64,000 nt of DNA from NCBI RefSeq assembly GCF_027532025.1, contig NZ_JAPZSY010000107.1, positions 26,156 to 90,155 on the forward strand, read 5' to 3'. Under the pieces are notes generated by a model. The model saw only the letters and a program-made list of their open reading frames with translations. It made no database searches and was not told the origin of the DNA. This stretch comes from Inhella sp. (GTDB lineage: Bacteria > Pseudomonadota > Gammaproteobacteria > Burkholderiales > Burkholderiaceae_C). A program made the translations under genes and the position numbers. Position 1 is the stretch's first letter; every line of letters starts with the position of its first letter. Below, in pieces: positions 1 to 8,470 of this stretch.

Positions 1-385
1 CAGCACGCTTCTGGCCCAAGGCCAAGTTGTACTCGCGGCTGCCGCGCTCGTCGGCGTGGCCTTCCAAGCTCAACTTCTGGGTTTTGATCTGCAGCAGGCG
101 CTTGGCGTGGGCGTCCACCAAGCCGCGGTACTCGTCCTTGACCACGAAGCTGTCGAAGTCGAAGTAGACGACGCGCTTGTCGGAGACGGCCTTGGTCAGC
201 TCAGCGCCCAGGTCCACCGGGGCCACGCGGCTCTCGGCCACAGGCTGGGTCGGCGTGGTGGGCGGCACGGTCGGACGGGTCTCGACCGGCGCGGGGGTGG
301 CCTTGGGCTCCTCCAGCTTGGTGGTGGAGCAACCGGCCAGAGCGGCGGCGGCCAGGGCGGCCAGGGCAAAACGATGCAGCGTCAT
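1..385 (-). CDS. pal: Peptidoglycan-associated lipoprotein Pal (3' end outside window)
   Basis: Outer-membrane lipoprotein of the Tol-Pal envelope-constriction system. It binds peptidoglycan through a C-terminal OmpA-like domain. Visible here are a short hydrophobic leader ending in a lipobox (LAGC, Cys about residue 22), a Pro/Thr-rich linker, and the start of the OmpA fold with VVYFDFDSF and LSLEGHADERGSREYN, which matches Pal closely. The frame is open to the window edge, so about the last 40 residues are missing. It lies 93 bases downstream of tolB on the same strand, the usual tolB-pal order. The start is the ATG at 385, which gives a compact lipoprotein signal. Confidence 0.95.
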   Translation of the reverse strand, partial: MTLHRFALAALAAAALAGCSTTKLEEPKATPAPVETRPTVPPTTPTQPVAESRVAPVDLGAELTKAVSDKRVVYFDFDSFVVKDEYRGLVDAHAKRLLQIKTQKLSLEGHADERGSREYNLALGQKRA

Positions 386-478
386 GGTGGAGAGATACGT
401 TTAAAGGGTGGGAAAAGCACGATTGTCGCCGAGGGCGCCATTCCCCCCGGGTATTTGCTCATTTTCAGCGGGTTCTTT

Positions 479-1756
479 TCAGCGGGTTAAGGGCCCCCAA
501 GCGGGTTCTCGGATGTCGGCATTGCTGACCACCAGCTTGGCCTTGACGCGACCATCCAGGGTGGACGTGACCAGCACGTCGCGCCCCTGGGCCCGGCTGG
601 CATACACCAGCAGCTTGCTGTTGGGCGCAAAGCTGGGCGACTCGTCGTCTGCGGTGTCGCTGATCACCCGCACCGCCCCCGTCAGCAGGTCCATCAGGCA
701 GGTGCGGTAAGCCCCTTCTTGGCGGCTCACGTAGGCCAACCATTTGCCATCGGGACTGACGCTGGGGCTCACGTTGTAAGGGCCGTTGAAACTGACGCGC
801 TCCGCCGGACCGCCATCGGCCGACATGCGGTAAATCTGGGGGCCACCGCCTCGGTCGCTCACGAAATACAGCGTTCGCCCGTCGGCACTGAAGGCCGGCT
901 CGGTGTCGATGGCCAGGGATTGGGTCAGCCGCTTGAGGCCGCTGCCGTCGCTGCGCACCATGAACAGCTGCGAGCCGCCGTCGCGGCTGAGCGTCAAGGC
1001 CAAGCGCTGGCCGTCGGGCGAAAACGCGGGCGCGCTGTTGGTGCCGCGGTAGTCGGCCAGGGTGCGGCGCGCGCCCGAGCTGATGTCCTGCACATAGACC
1101 ACGGCCTTGCCCGTGTGGAAGCTCACATAGGCCACGCTGTGGCCATCGGGCGACCAGGCCGGGGAGATGATGGGTTCTGGGCTCGTCACGGCCACACGAG
1201 CGCCCTCGCCATCGGCATCGGTCACCAGCAGTTGGTAGCGGGTGCCGGACTTGGCGACATAGGCCAGTCGGGTGGCAAAGACACCGCGCTCACCCGTCAG
1301 GCGCTGGTAGATGTTGTCGGAGATGCGGTGCGCCGCCAGGCGCAGGTCGTCGGGCGGCACGGGTTGCGATTCACCACCCAAGTCCTTGCCGGCCACCACA
1401 TCCCACAAGCGGTGGCGCACATCGAAGCGCCCGTCGGCCAGCCGGGTCACCGAGCCCGCGGCCAAGGCATCGGCCTGCTTCGCACGCCAGTCGGCATAGA
1501 CAGGGCTGCTGAGCTCCGAGTGAGCGCCCGCACCGGCCGTGTCCACCATGCGGAACTGACCCGAGCGCTCGAGGTTGGCGCGCACGATGGCCGAGATGGG
1601 TTGAGGGGCGCGCGCTTCCTCGCGGAACTCCGGGATGGCGATGGGCAATTGCGTGGCGCCCTGTCCCGAGACTTCGACGCGGAACTGCGCCCAGGCCGAA
1701 CCCGCGGCGGGCAGGGCCAGGGCACTGGCAACAAGGTGGCGGCGGCGCAAACTCAT
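479..1756 (-). CDS. tolB: Tol-Pal system periplasmic beta-propeller TolB
   Basis: Periplasmic partner of Pal and TolA. About 425 residues, normal for the family. After the leader comes an N-terminal domain, then repeated propeller blades with SPDG-type turns (ISPAWSPDGHSVAYVS, APAFSPDGQRLALTL, SPSVSPDGKWLAYVS). I chose the ATG at 1756 because it gives a clean signal peptide (SLRRRHLVASALALPAAGSA); a TTG at 1810 would add 18 unrelated residues. The leader contains RRRHLV, which resembles a twin-arginine motif, although TolB is normally Sec-exported. tolQRA are not upstream: mfd is divergent there. Confidence 0.95.
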   Translation of the reverse strand: MSLRRRHLVASALALPAAGSAWAQFRVEVSGQGATQLPIAIPEFREEARAPQPISAIVRANLERSGQFRMVDTAGAGAHSELSSPVYADWRAKQADALAAGSVTRLADGRFDVRHRLWDVVAGKDLGGESQPVPPDDLRLAAHRISDNIYQRLTGERGVFATRLAYVAKSGTRYQLLVTDADGEGARVAVTSPEPIISPAWSPDGHSVAYVSFHTGKAVVYVQDISSGARRTLADYRGTNSAPAFSPDGQRLALTLSRDGGSQLFMVRSDGSGLKRLTQSLAIDTEPAFSADGRTLYFVSDRGGGPQIYRMSADGGPAERVSFNGPYNVSPSVSPDGKWLAYVSRQEGAYRTCLMDLLTGAVRVISDTADDESPSFAPNSKLLVYASRAQGRDVLVTSTLDGRVKAKLVVSNADIREPAWGPLTR

Positions 1757-1843
1757 GGGATCACAGGGTTGGGGCACTGGGCAAAGCGCGAATTCTGCCG
1801 CCCCGTGCAAGCCCTGCGCTCAAGCGGGCGAAGGGTGGCCTCA

Positions 1844-1849
1844 GATAAT
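1844..1849 (+). promoter_or_regulatory. Candidate -10 box for mfd
   Basis: GATAAT lies 37 bases before the mfd start codon in the 130-bp tolB/mfd divergent gap. No convincing -35 box is visible, so this is only a candidate. Confidence 0.35.
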
Positions 1850-1886
1850 CGCCTGGCCCCACCGCGGGGCTTTCGTCGTTTTTGTG

Positions 1887-4800
1887 ATGCCCCTGCTGCC
1901 CCTCGTCGCCCCCGGCAAACGCCACCAAACTCCCCGCCCCTTGGGCTCTGCCGATGCGCTGCTGCTCGCGCGCTTTGCGCAGCAGCAAGGCAGCGTCACC
2001 GCCATCGTGTGCGCCGACCCGAGCGACGCCCAGCGCCTGGAAGCCGAGTTGCCGCTGTTTGCGCCGGGGCTGCGCGTGGCCGTGTTCCCCGACTGGGAAA
2101 CCCTGCCCTGGGACCGCTTCAGCCCCCACCACGACCTGATCAGCGAGCGCTTGGCCACGCTGTGGCGCTTGCTGCAGGCGCAGGGCAAGTCGCGCGAGCA
2201 GCGCGACCTGGACGTGGTGCTGCTGCCGGCCACCACGGCACTGACGCGCCTCGCGCCGCCCAGCTTTTTGGCCGCCACGACCTTCCATTTCAAGAAGGGC
2301 CAGCAGCTGGACGAAGCGGCTTTCCGCGCCCAATTGGTGCTGGCCGGCTACCAGAACGTCAGCCAGGTGGTGAGCCCGGGCGAGTACGCGGTGCGCGGCA
2401 GCCTGATCGACCTGTTCCCCATGGGCTCCTTGGTGCCCTACCGCGTGGACCTGTTCGGCGACGAGATCGACTCCATCCGCGTCTTCGACCCCGACAGCCA
2501 GCGCAGCCTCTACCCCGTGCCCGAGGTGCGCCTGCTGCCCGGCCGCGAGTTCCCGATGAGCGAGGGGGCGCGGACGGCCTTCCGGGGCCGCTGGCGCGAG
2601 CACCTGGACGGCGACCCGAGCAAGGCGCGTCTTTACAAAGACATGGGCGAAGGCCTGGCCGGCGCGGGCATCGAGTACTACCTGCCGCTGTTCTTCGACG
2701 AGACCGTGCCCTTTTTCGACTACCTGGGCCCCGGCGCCAGCGTGGCGCTGCTGGGCGAGGTGGACGAGGCGCTACAGCGCTTTTGGCAAGACACGCGCGA
2801 GCGCCACAAGCTCTTGGTGACCGACCCGGAGCGGCCCATCCTGCCGCCCGAGTCCATCTTCCTGCGGACCGAACAGCTGTTCGCCTGCACCCAGCCCTTG
2901 GCCACGTTGGCGGTGCGGGGCCCCGGAAGCGCAGGACTGCCCCAAGCTTCCGGATCCCCCTCGGGGGGCGGGCTCGGCGCCGCCGAGACCTGGGGGCCCA
3001 CATCCGCGGTGGACTACGCCCGCCCCCTGCCCGACGTGAGCATCGAGCGCGGCGCGCAAGAGCCCTTGGCGCGCCTGGGCCGGCACCTGGACACCACGCC
3101 GCACAAGGTGCTGCTGCTGGCCGAAAGCGAAGGCCGCCGCGAAAGCCTGCTGGACCTGCTGCGCGAGCACAAGCTGGACGCGCCCAGCGTCAAAGACCTC
3201 GCCGAGTTCGACGCCAGCGGCGAGAAGTTCGCCTTGCTGGCCGCGCCCCTGGCGCAGGGCTTCATCTGGATCGAGGGCGACCGCCAGTTGCAGCTGGTCA
3301 CCGAGACCGAGCTGTTTGCCACCACGCCCAGCACGCGACGCCGGCGGCGGCAGGAGCAGGCCAGCAACGTCGAGGCCCTGATCAAGGACCTGAGCGAGCT
3401 CAAGGTCGGTGACCCGGTGGTGCACCTGAGCCATGGCATCGGCCGCTACCAAGGCCTGAAGCACATGGACATCGGCCAAGGGGCGAGCGAGTTCTTGCAC
3501 CTGACCTACGCCGACGAGGCGGTGCTCTACGTGCCCGTGGCGCAACTGCACCTGATCCAGCGCTACACCGGCGTCAGCGCCGAAGAGGCCCCGCTGCACC
3601 GTTTGGGCAGCGGCCAGTGGGAGAAGGCCAAGCGCAAGGCCGCCGAGCAGGTGCGCGACACCGCCGCCGAGCTGCTCAACCTCTACGCCCGCCGCGCGGC
3701 ACGCGAAGGTCACGCTTTCCGTTACAGCGCTCACGACTACGAGGCCTTCGCCGCGAGCTTTGGCTTCGAAGAAACCGTGGACCAGCGCGCCGCGATCCAC
3801 GCCGTGATCCAAGACCTGATCAGCCCCCGGCCCATGGACCGCTTGGTGTGCGGCGACGTGGGCTTCGGCAAAACCGAGGTGGCCCTGCGCGCCGCCTTCG
3901 TGGCCGTGATGGGCGGCAAGCAGGTGGCCGTGCTGGCGCCCACCACCCTGCTGGCCGAGCAGCACGCGCAGAACATCGCCGACCGGTTCAGCCAATGGCC
4001 GGTGAAGGTGGCCGAGATGAGCCGCTTTCGCACCGCCAAGGAAATCAAGGCGGCGCAGCAAGGCCTGGAGGACGGCACCATCGACATCGTGGTGGGCACG
4101 CACAAGCTGCTGAGCCCCGACACCAAGTTCGCCCGCCTGGGCCTGGTCATCATCGACGAAGAGCACCGCTTCGGGGTGCGCCACAAGGAGGCCATGAAGG
4201 CCCTGCGCGCCGAAGTGGACGTGCTCACGCTGACCGCCACGCCCATCCCGCGCACCTTGGGCATGGCCATGGAAGGCCTGCGCGACCTGTCGGTGATCGC
4301 CACCGCGCCCCAGCGCCGCCTGGCCATCAAGACCTTCGTGCGCAACGAGGGCAGCGGCGTCATCCGCGAGGCCATCCTGCGCGAGCTCAAGCGCGGCGGG
4401 CAGGTCTACTTCCTGCACAACGAGGTCGACACCATCGAGAACCGCCGGCAAAAGCTCGAAGAGCTGGTGCCCGAGGCGCGCATCGCGGTGGCCCACGGCC
4501 AGATGCCCGAGCGCGAGCTCGAGCGCGTGATGCGCGACTTCGTGGCCCAGCGCCACAACCTGCTGCTGTGCTCGACCATCATCGAGACCGGCATCGACGT
4601 GCCCAGCGCCAACACCATCGTCATCGCCCGCGCCGACAAATTCGGCCTGGCGCAGCTGCACCAGCTGCGCGGCCGGGTGGGCCGCAGCCACCACCAGGCC
4701 TACGCCTACCTCTTGGTGCCCGAAATCGAAGGCCTGACCAAACAGGCCGCGCAGCGCCTGCAGGCCATCCAGGACATGGAGGAGCTCGGCAGCGGCTTCT

Positions 4801-5417
4801 ACCTGGCCATGCACGACCTGGAGATCCGCGGCGCCGGCGAGGTGCTGGGCGAGAAGCAGAGCGGCAACATGATGGAGGTGGGCTACCAGCTCTACCACGA
4901 CATGCTGGCCGAGGCCGTGCGCGCGCTCAAGAGCGGCCGCGAGCCCGATCTGGCCAACCCCTTGCCAGCCACCACCGAGATCAACCTGCACGCCCCCGCC
5001 CTGCTGCCCGACGGCTACTGCGGCGACGTGCACGTGCGCCTGAGCCTGTACAAGCGACTGGCCAGCACCAGCAAAGCCGAGCAGATCGACGCGCTGCTGG
5101 AAGAAACCACGGACCGCTTCGGCAAGCTGCCGGCGCAGGGCCAGACCCTGTTCGACACCCACCGCCTGCGCGTGTTGGCGCAGCCCTATGGCGTGGTGCG
5201 CATCGACGCGGCGCCCGGCGTCATCAATGTGTTGTTCAAGCCCAACCCGCCCATCGAAGCCCTTCGTGTGATCCAGCTTGTTCAGAAGAATCCCAACATC
5301 AAACTGGTGGGCAACGACAAACTACGCATCGACAAGTCTTTGTCTGACCCCGCCGACCGCGCGCACTGCGTGCGCGAGGTGCTTCGCCTCATCGGCCCGC
5401 CGAAGGAAATGGCATGA
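1887..5417 (+). CDS. mfd: Transcription-repair coupling factor Mfd
   Basis: ATP-dependent translocase that removes stalled RNA polymerase and recruits UvrA. At 1176 residues it is slightly longer than E. coli Mfd. Order: UvrB-like N-terminal region (FPDWETLPWDRFSPH), RNA-polymerase-interacting domain near residues 510-570 (VGDPVVHLSHGIGRYQGL), then the RecG-like motor with Walker A GDVGFGKTE, the DEEH box (IIDEEHRFGVRHKE), TATPIPRTL, and QLRGRVGR, and finally the C-terminal TRCF domain. The start at 1887 matches the family N-terminus. About 28 residues rich in Gly, Ser and Pro, near residues 344-371, come from a palindromic repeat that kept the frame. The stop overlaps the next gene (ATGA). 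Confidence 0.97.
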   Translation: MPLLPLVAPGKRHQTPRPLGSADALLLARFAQQQGSVTAIVCADPSDAQRLEAELPLFAPGLRVAVFPDWETLPWDRFSPHHDLISERLATLWRLLQAQGKSREQRDLDVVLLPATTALTRLAPPSFLAATTFHFKKGQQLDEAAFRAQLVLAGYQNVSQVVSPGEYAVRGSLIDLFPMGSLVPYRVDLFGDEIDSIRVFDPDSQRSLYPVPEVRLLPGREFPMSEGARTAFRGRWREHLDGDPSKARLYKDMGEGLAGAGIEYYLPLFFDETVPFFDYLGPGASVALLGEVDEALQRFWQDTRERHKLLVTDPERPILPPESIFLRTEQLFACTQPLATLAVRGPGSAGLPQASGSPSGGGLGAAETWGPTSAVDYARPLPDVSIERGAQEPLARLGRHLDTTPHKVLLLAESEGRRESLLDLLREHKLDAPSVKDLAEFDASGEKFALLAAPLAQGFIWIEGDRQLQLVTETELFATTPSTRRRRRQEQASNVEALIKDLSELKVGDPVVHLSHGIGRYQGLKHMDIGQGASEFLHLTYADEAVLYVPVAQLHLIQRYTGVSAEEAPLHRLGSGQWEKAKRKAAEQVRDTAAELLNLYARRAAREGHAFRYSAHDYEAFAASFGFEETVDQRAAIHAVIQDLISPRPMDRLVCGDVGFGKTEVALRAAFVAVMGGKQVAVLAPTTLLAEQHAQNIADRFSQWPVKVAEMSRFRTAKEIKAAQQGLEDGTIDIVVGTHKLLSPDTKFARLGLVIIDEEHRFGVRHKEAMKALRAEVDVLTLTATPIPRTLGMAMEGLRDLSVIATAPQRRLAIKTFVRNEGSGVIREAILRELKRGGQVYFLHNEVDTIENRRQKLEELVPEARIAVAHGQMPERELERVMRDFVAQRHNLLLCSTIIETGIDVPSANTIVIARADKFGLAQLHQLRGRVGRSHHQAYAYLLVPEIEGLTKQAAQRLQAIQDMEELGSGFYLAMHDLEIRGAGEVLGEKQSGNMMEVGYQLYHDMLAEAVRALKSGREPDLANPLPATTEINLHAPALLPDGYCGDVHVRLSLYKRLASTSKAEQIDALLEETTDRFGKLPAQGQTLFDTHRLRVLAQPYGVVRIDAAPGVINVLFKPNPPIEALRVIQLVQKNPNIKLVGNDKLRIDKSLSDPADRAHCVREVLRLIGPPKEMA
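2917..2999. repeat. Palindromic repeat inserted in frame within mfd
   Basis: A compact GC-rich element of stacked inverted repeats. GGAAGC (2925-2930) pairs with GCTTCC (2946-2951). A CCCCC/GGGGG hairpin is centred at 2961. CTCGGC (2973-2978) pairs with GCCGAG (2982-2987). The element is flanked by GGGGCCCC and GGGGGCCC. Its translation is low-complexity and unlike the Mfd family on either side. From memory it resembles short dispersed palindromes found in many copies in Burkholderiales genomes. I saw no second copy in this window. Confidence 0.6.
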
Positions 5418-5803
5418 AAGTTTGGATCACCACCGCCCTGCTCGTGCTGAGTGCACCGGCCTGGGCCAACAAACCCCTGGTCGTGGCCGACAACGCCTGG
5501 CGCAACTCGGCGCTGAACGAAATCGCGCCATTGCTGCGCGTTTGCTTGATTCGCCCCAATCCTGAAGTGCTGCCCAACCTCCCGGTGGCACCGGCCAATG
5601 TCGGCGAATTGGAGGTCAACATCCTTCTGCAAGAGCCCGTCACCGTGGGGCGCGGTCACTGGTACCGCGTGGGTTGGCGCGCCAAAGACGGCTACGTGTT
5701 CATCGTGGCCGCCCGCAGCCCCGACGGGCAACGCACCGTCTTCGGCCCAGTCACGGGTGCTTGGGGTTGCCTGCCCGCCGACATCCGCAAAGAACTGAAG
5801 TGA
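5414..5803 (+). CDS. Small exported protein of unknown function
   Basis: 129 residues. I do not recognise the family. The N-terminus is a clear Sec signal peptide (KVWITTALLVLSAPAWA) with likely cleavage after AWA, leaving about 110 mature residues with no further membrane segment. Two cysteines (in LLRVCLI and GAWGCLP) could form a disulfide. It overlaps the mfd stop by four bases (ATGA) and its own stop overlaps the serB start by one base, so it is translationally coupled between mfd and serB. That placement says nothing clear about its role, which is most likely periplasmic. Confidence 0.85.
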   Translation: MKVWITTALLVLSAPAWANKPLVVADNAWRNSALNEIAPLLRVCLIRPNPEVLPNLPVAPANVGELEVNILLQEPVTVGRGHWYRVGWRAKDGYVFIVAARSPDGQRTVFGPVTGAWGCLPADIRKELK

Positions 5804-6522
5804 TGAGCCCTGCGATCCCCCCTGCCTTCGAAATCGCCCCGGGCCTGTGGCTGCGCGGTCCGCGCCCACGGCTGCGGGATTTCGGCTTGGTCGCCTTCGA
5901 CATGGACTCCACGCTCATCGCCATCGAGTGCATCGACGAGATAGCTGCGCTGGCTGGGGTGGGCGAGCAGGTGGCCGCCATCACCGAAGCCGCCATGCGC
6001 GGCGAGATCACCGACTTTCGCGAGTCCCTCACCCGGCGCTTGGCCCTGCTCGAAGGCCAACCCGAAGCGCTGCTGGACCGCGTGCTGAACGAACGCCTGC
6101 GCCTCAACCCCGGTGCGCGCGAGCTTTGCGCCGCGCTGAAGGCCGCCGGCTTGACCTTGGGCCTCGTGTCGGGCGGTTTCACCCACTTCACACGCCACGT
6201 CGTAGCGGCGCTCGGCATCGACGTCGTGCGCGCCAACGAGTTGGAGATCGTCAATGGCCGCCTGACCGGCCGCGTGCGCATGCAGGACTGGGGCGACGTG
6301 GTGGACGGCGCCGAAAAACGTCGATTCATCGAGCAGCACTGCGCGCGCCTGGGGCTGGCCAGCACCCAGGCCATCGCCGTGGGCGACGGCGCCAACGACC
6401 TGCCCATGATGGGCGTGGCCGGCCTCTCGGTGGCCTACTGCGCCAAGCCCAGGGTGCGCGAACAAGCCACCGTCGCCATCGACCACGGTGGGCTGGACCG
6501 CCTGCTGCTCGCGCTCGACTGA
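5803..6522 (+). CDS. serB: Phosphoserine phosphatase SerB
   Basis: HAD-family hydrolase that converts O-phosphoserine to serine, the last step of serine synthesis. 239 residues. HAD motif I is FDMDSTLIAIECIDE with the Asp nucleophile and general acid, motif II is VSGGFTHF, and motifs III/IV are AEKRRF and VGDGANDLPMM. It lacks the N-terminal ACT-like region of longer SerB proteins, as in many betaproteobacteria. The start is taken at TGATG, sharing one base with the preceding stop. Confidence 0.95.
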   Translation: MSPAIPPAFEIAPGLWLRGPRPRLRDFGLVAFDMDSTLIAIECIDEIAALAGVGEQVAAITEAAMRGEITDFRESLTRRLALLEGQPEALLDRVLNERLRLNPGARELCAALKAAGLTLGLVSGGFTHFTRHVVAALGIDVVRANELEIVNGRLTGRVRMQDWGDVVDGAEKRRFIEQHCARLGLASTQAIAVGDGANDLPMMGVAGLSVAYCAKPRVREQATVAIDHGGLDRLLLALD

Positions 6523-6553
6523 TCCCGCAGCCGCGGTTCTGCGCCCCCAAACC

Positions 6554-6584
6554 GCACTTCGTCTCCGGGCACTGGCACTTCGTC
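6554..6584 (+). promoter_or_regulatory. Direct repeat, candidate LytTR/AlgR-type binding site
   Basis: The 10-mer GCACTTCGTC occurs twice, at 6554-6563 and 6575-6584. The start-to-start distance is 21 bp, two helical turns. LytTR-domain regulators bind pairs of about 9-bp direct repeats with this phasing, and the TTCGTC core resembles the AlgR site. It lies 26-56 bases before the histidine kinase gene of a LytTR pair, so autoregulation is likely. It sits very close to the start codon for a normal activator site. Confidence 0.5.
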
Positions 6585-6609
6585 CGCTCGGCGACCTAGC
6601 ATCCGCCTC

Positions 6610-7704
6610 ATGACGGTCGCCGCTCCCCTGCCCAGCCCCCAGCGCCCCTTCAAGCGCCTGTGGCTGTCTTACGGCCTGCTGTGTTTGATGAGCTGGCTGC
6701 TGTACGCCTTGGCGGGCACCGAATGGCACCGCGATGCCGGCGCCTTCTGGTTTGGCCTGTACGAAGCCACCTGGAACCTGGGGCCGGCCTTCGCCCTCGG
6801 CCCCCTGGCCTGGCCCTGGACGCGCTGGCTGCTCGGCCGGCCGCGGCGGCTCGCCCGTCGCTTGGGCTGGCACTTGCTGGGCGCGCTGAGCTTCGCGTTG
6901 CTGTGGCAAGGCTTGGATGCCCTCACGGCGTGGTTCTTCTTCGGCGCGGCCCATGCCTGGGCCAGTTTCGAGCAAGGCCTCGTCTGGCGCGCCGCCTGGG
7001 GCTGCTTCGTCTATGGCGTGTTGGTGTTCGGCTTCGGTGGCGTCATCAACGCCCAACGGGCGCATGCCGCTGCGTTGCAAGCGGCACAGGCCGAGGCGGC
7101 CCTGGTTCGCGCCGAGTTGGCGGCCATCAGCGGCAAGCTCAACCCACACTTCCTGTTCAACACCCTCAATTCCCTGCTGATGTTGGTGCGCCGCGACGCC
7201 GCCCGCGCCGAACACGCCCTGCTCGGCTTCTCGCGGATGATGCGCTACGTGCTCGACAGCACCCGCCAGCCCGATGCGCACGTGCCTTTGGCCGACGAAA
7301 TCGCCTTCGTGCGCGACCACCTCGCGTTGGAACAACTGCGGCTGGGCCCACGCCTGCGCGTGCACTGGGACATCCAGCCCGCCGCCGAAGACGCGCTGGT
7401 GCCCCCGCTGACCCTGCAGCCGCTGGTGGAAAACGCGGTAGAGCACGGCCTGTCGCCGCAGGTGAACGGGGGCGACCTGCACATCAGCGCCCGCGTGCTC
7501 GACGACACCTTGCACCTCAGCGTGCGCGACAACGGCGCCGGTTGCGCCTGGCCGCCGCCCAGTGACCCCAACGGTCGGCGTGGCGTGGGCTTGTCGGCCC
7601 TGCAACGCCGCTTCGAGCTCGAACACGACGGCCGCGCCCGCTTCGAGGTGGACACCGCCCCGGGCCAGGGCTTCGCCGTCACCATCACCTGGCCCTTGAC
7701 CTGA
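6610..7704 (+). CDS. LytS/AlgZ-type sensor histidine kinase
   Basis: Inner-membrane histidine kinase of the His_kinase/HATPase family that partners LytTR regulators. 364 residues. The first about 150 contain four hydrophobic segments with short loops and no large periplasmic sensor domain. Next come the phospho-acceptor H-box KLNPHFLFNTLNSL (His near residue 180), the N-box LQPLVENAVEHGL, and the G-box DNGAG with RRGVGLSALQRRF. It ends 13 bases before its response regulator. No Shine-Dalgarno sequence is obvious before the ATG, so the exact start is less certain. Confidence 0.9.
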   Translation: MTVAAPLPSPQRPFKRLWLSYGLLCLMSWLLYALAGTEWHRDAGAFWFGLYEATWNLGPAFALGPLAWPWTRWLLGRPRRLARRLGWHLLGALSFALLWQGLDALTAWFFFGAAHAWASFEQGLVWRAAWGCFVYGVLVFGFGGVINAQRAHAAALQAAQAEAALVRAELAAISGKLNPHFLFNTLNSLLMLVRRDAARAEHALLGFSRMMRYVLDSTRQPDAHVPLADEIAFVRDHLALEQLRLGPRLRVHWDIQPAAEDALVPPLTLQPLVENAVEHGLSPQVNGGDLHISARVLDDTLHLSVRDNGAGCAWPPPSDPNGRRGVGLSALQRRFELEHDGRARFEVDTAPGQGFAVTITWPLT

Positions 7705-7717
7705 ACTCCGCTGCCTC

Positions 7718-8470
7718 ATGCGAACCCTCATCGCCGAAGACGAACCCCTGGCCCGCGACGGCCTGGTCGAGTGGGTGCAAGCCCTGCCCCAGTTGCAGCT
7801 GCTCGACGCCGTGGGCGATGGCCTGAGCGCCCTCGACGCCATTCGCACGCAGCGGCCCGACCTCGTGCTGATGGACATCCAAATGCCCGGACTGACCGGC
7901 CTGCAAGTGCTGCGGGCCCTGGCCGACGACCCGGAGGCGCACCGGCCGGCCGTGATCTTCACCACCGCTTACGACGAACACGCGCTCACCGCCTTCGAAC
8001 TGCACGCGGTGGACTACCTGCTCAAGCCCTTTTCCCAAGAGCGCTTCCTCGAAGCCGTGCAGCACGCCATGGGGCGTCAATCGGCGCTGGGCGACGACAC
8101 GCTCCAGGCCCTGGAAGCCGCGCAAACCCCCGTCGACACCGAACCCCTGCGCCGGCTGCTGGTGCGGGACATGGGCAAGATCATCCCCATCCAGGTCGAG
8201 CACATCGAGCACCTGCGCTCCGATACGAAATACACCGCCCTGGCGGTGCAGGGCAAAACCTACCTGGTGCGCCTGCCCATCACCCACTTTGGCCAGCGCC
8301 TGGACCCCCAGCGCTTCCTCAAGGTCAACCGCAGCTGCATCGTCAACCTGGACTTCGTTGACGCCATGACCCCCGACGAAAACTCGCAGTTGGTGGTGCA
8401 ACTGCGCGACGGCAGCCGTTTCACCGCCAGCCGCGAGGTGTCCAAAGAGTTGAGGGCGCAGTCGCTATGA
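7718..8470 (+). CDS. LytTR-family response regulator
   Basis: Cytoplasmic transcription regulator of 250 residues. The receiver domain (1-120) has the acidic pair in AEDEP, the phospho-accepting Asp in LVLMDIQMPG (near residue 53), and the Lys in DYLLKPF. The LytTR DNA-binding domain covers about residues 145-250 (VRDMGKIIPIQVEHIEHLRS, FLKVNRSCIVNLDFV). It sits directly after its likely kinase, and its stop overlaps the next start (ATGA), so the three genes form one operon. The phased direct repeat at 6554-6584 is its most likely target. Confidence 0.92.
   Translation: MRTLIAEDEPLARDGLVEWVQALPQLQLLDAVGDGLSALDAIRTQRPDLVLMDIQMPGLTGLQVLRALADDPEAHRPAVIFTTAYDEHALTAFELHAVDYLLKPFSQERFLEAVQHAMGRQSALGDDTLQALEAAQTPVDTEPLRRLLVRDMGKIIPIQVEHIEHLRSDTKYTALAVQGKTYLVRLPITHFGQRLDPQRFLKVNRSCIVNLDFVDAMTPDENSQLVVQLRDGSRFTASREVSKELRAQSL

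Noticed and set aside
719..3412. Long plus-strand open frame across tolB and the start of mfd
   Set aside because: It is antisense to tolB and out of frame with mfd. Composition is Arg/Ala/Gly/His-rich with no domain, typical of GC-rich shadow frames.
2772..5162. 796-residue minus-strand frame opposite mfd
   Set aside because: Val/Gln/His-rich mirror of mfd codons; mfd has clear motifs along the same stretch.
5692..7965. 757-residue minus-strand frame opposite serB and the histidine kinase
   Set aside because: No family features; the plus-strand genes carry all catalytic motifs.
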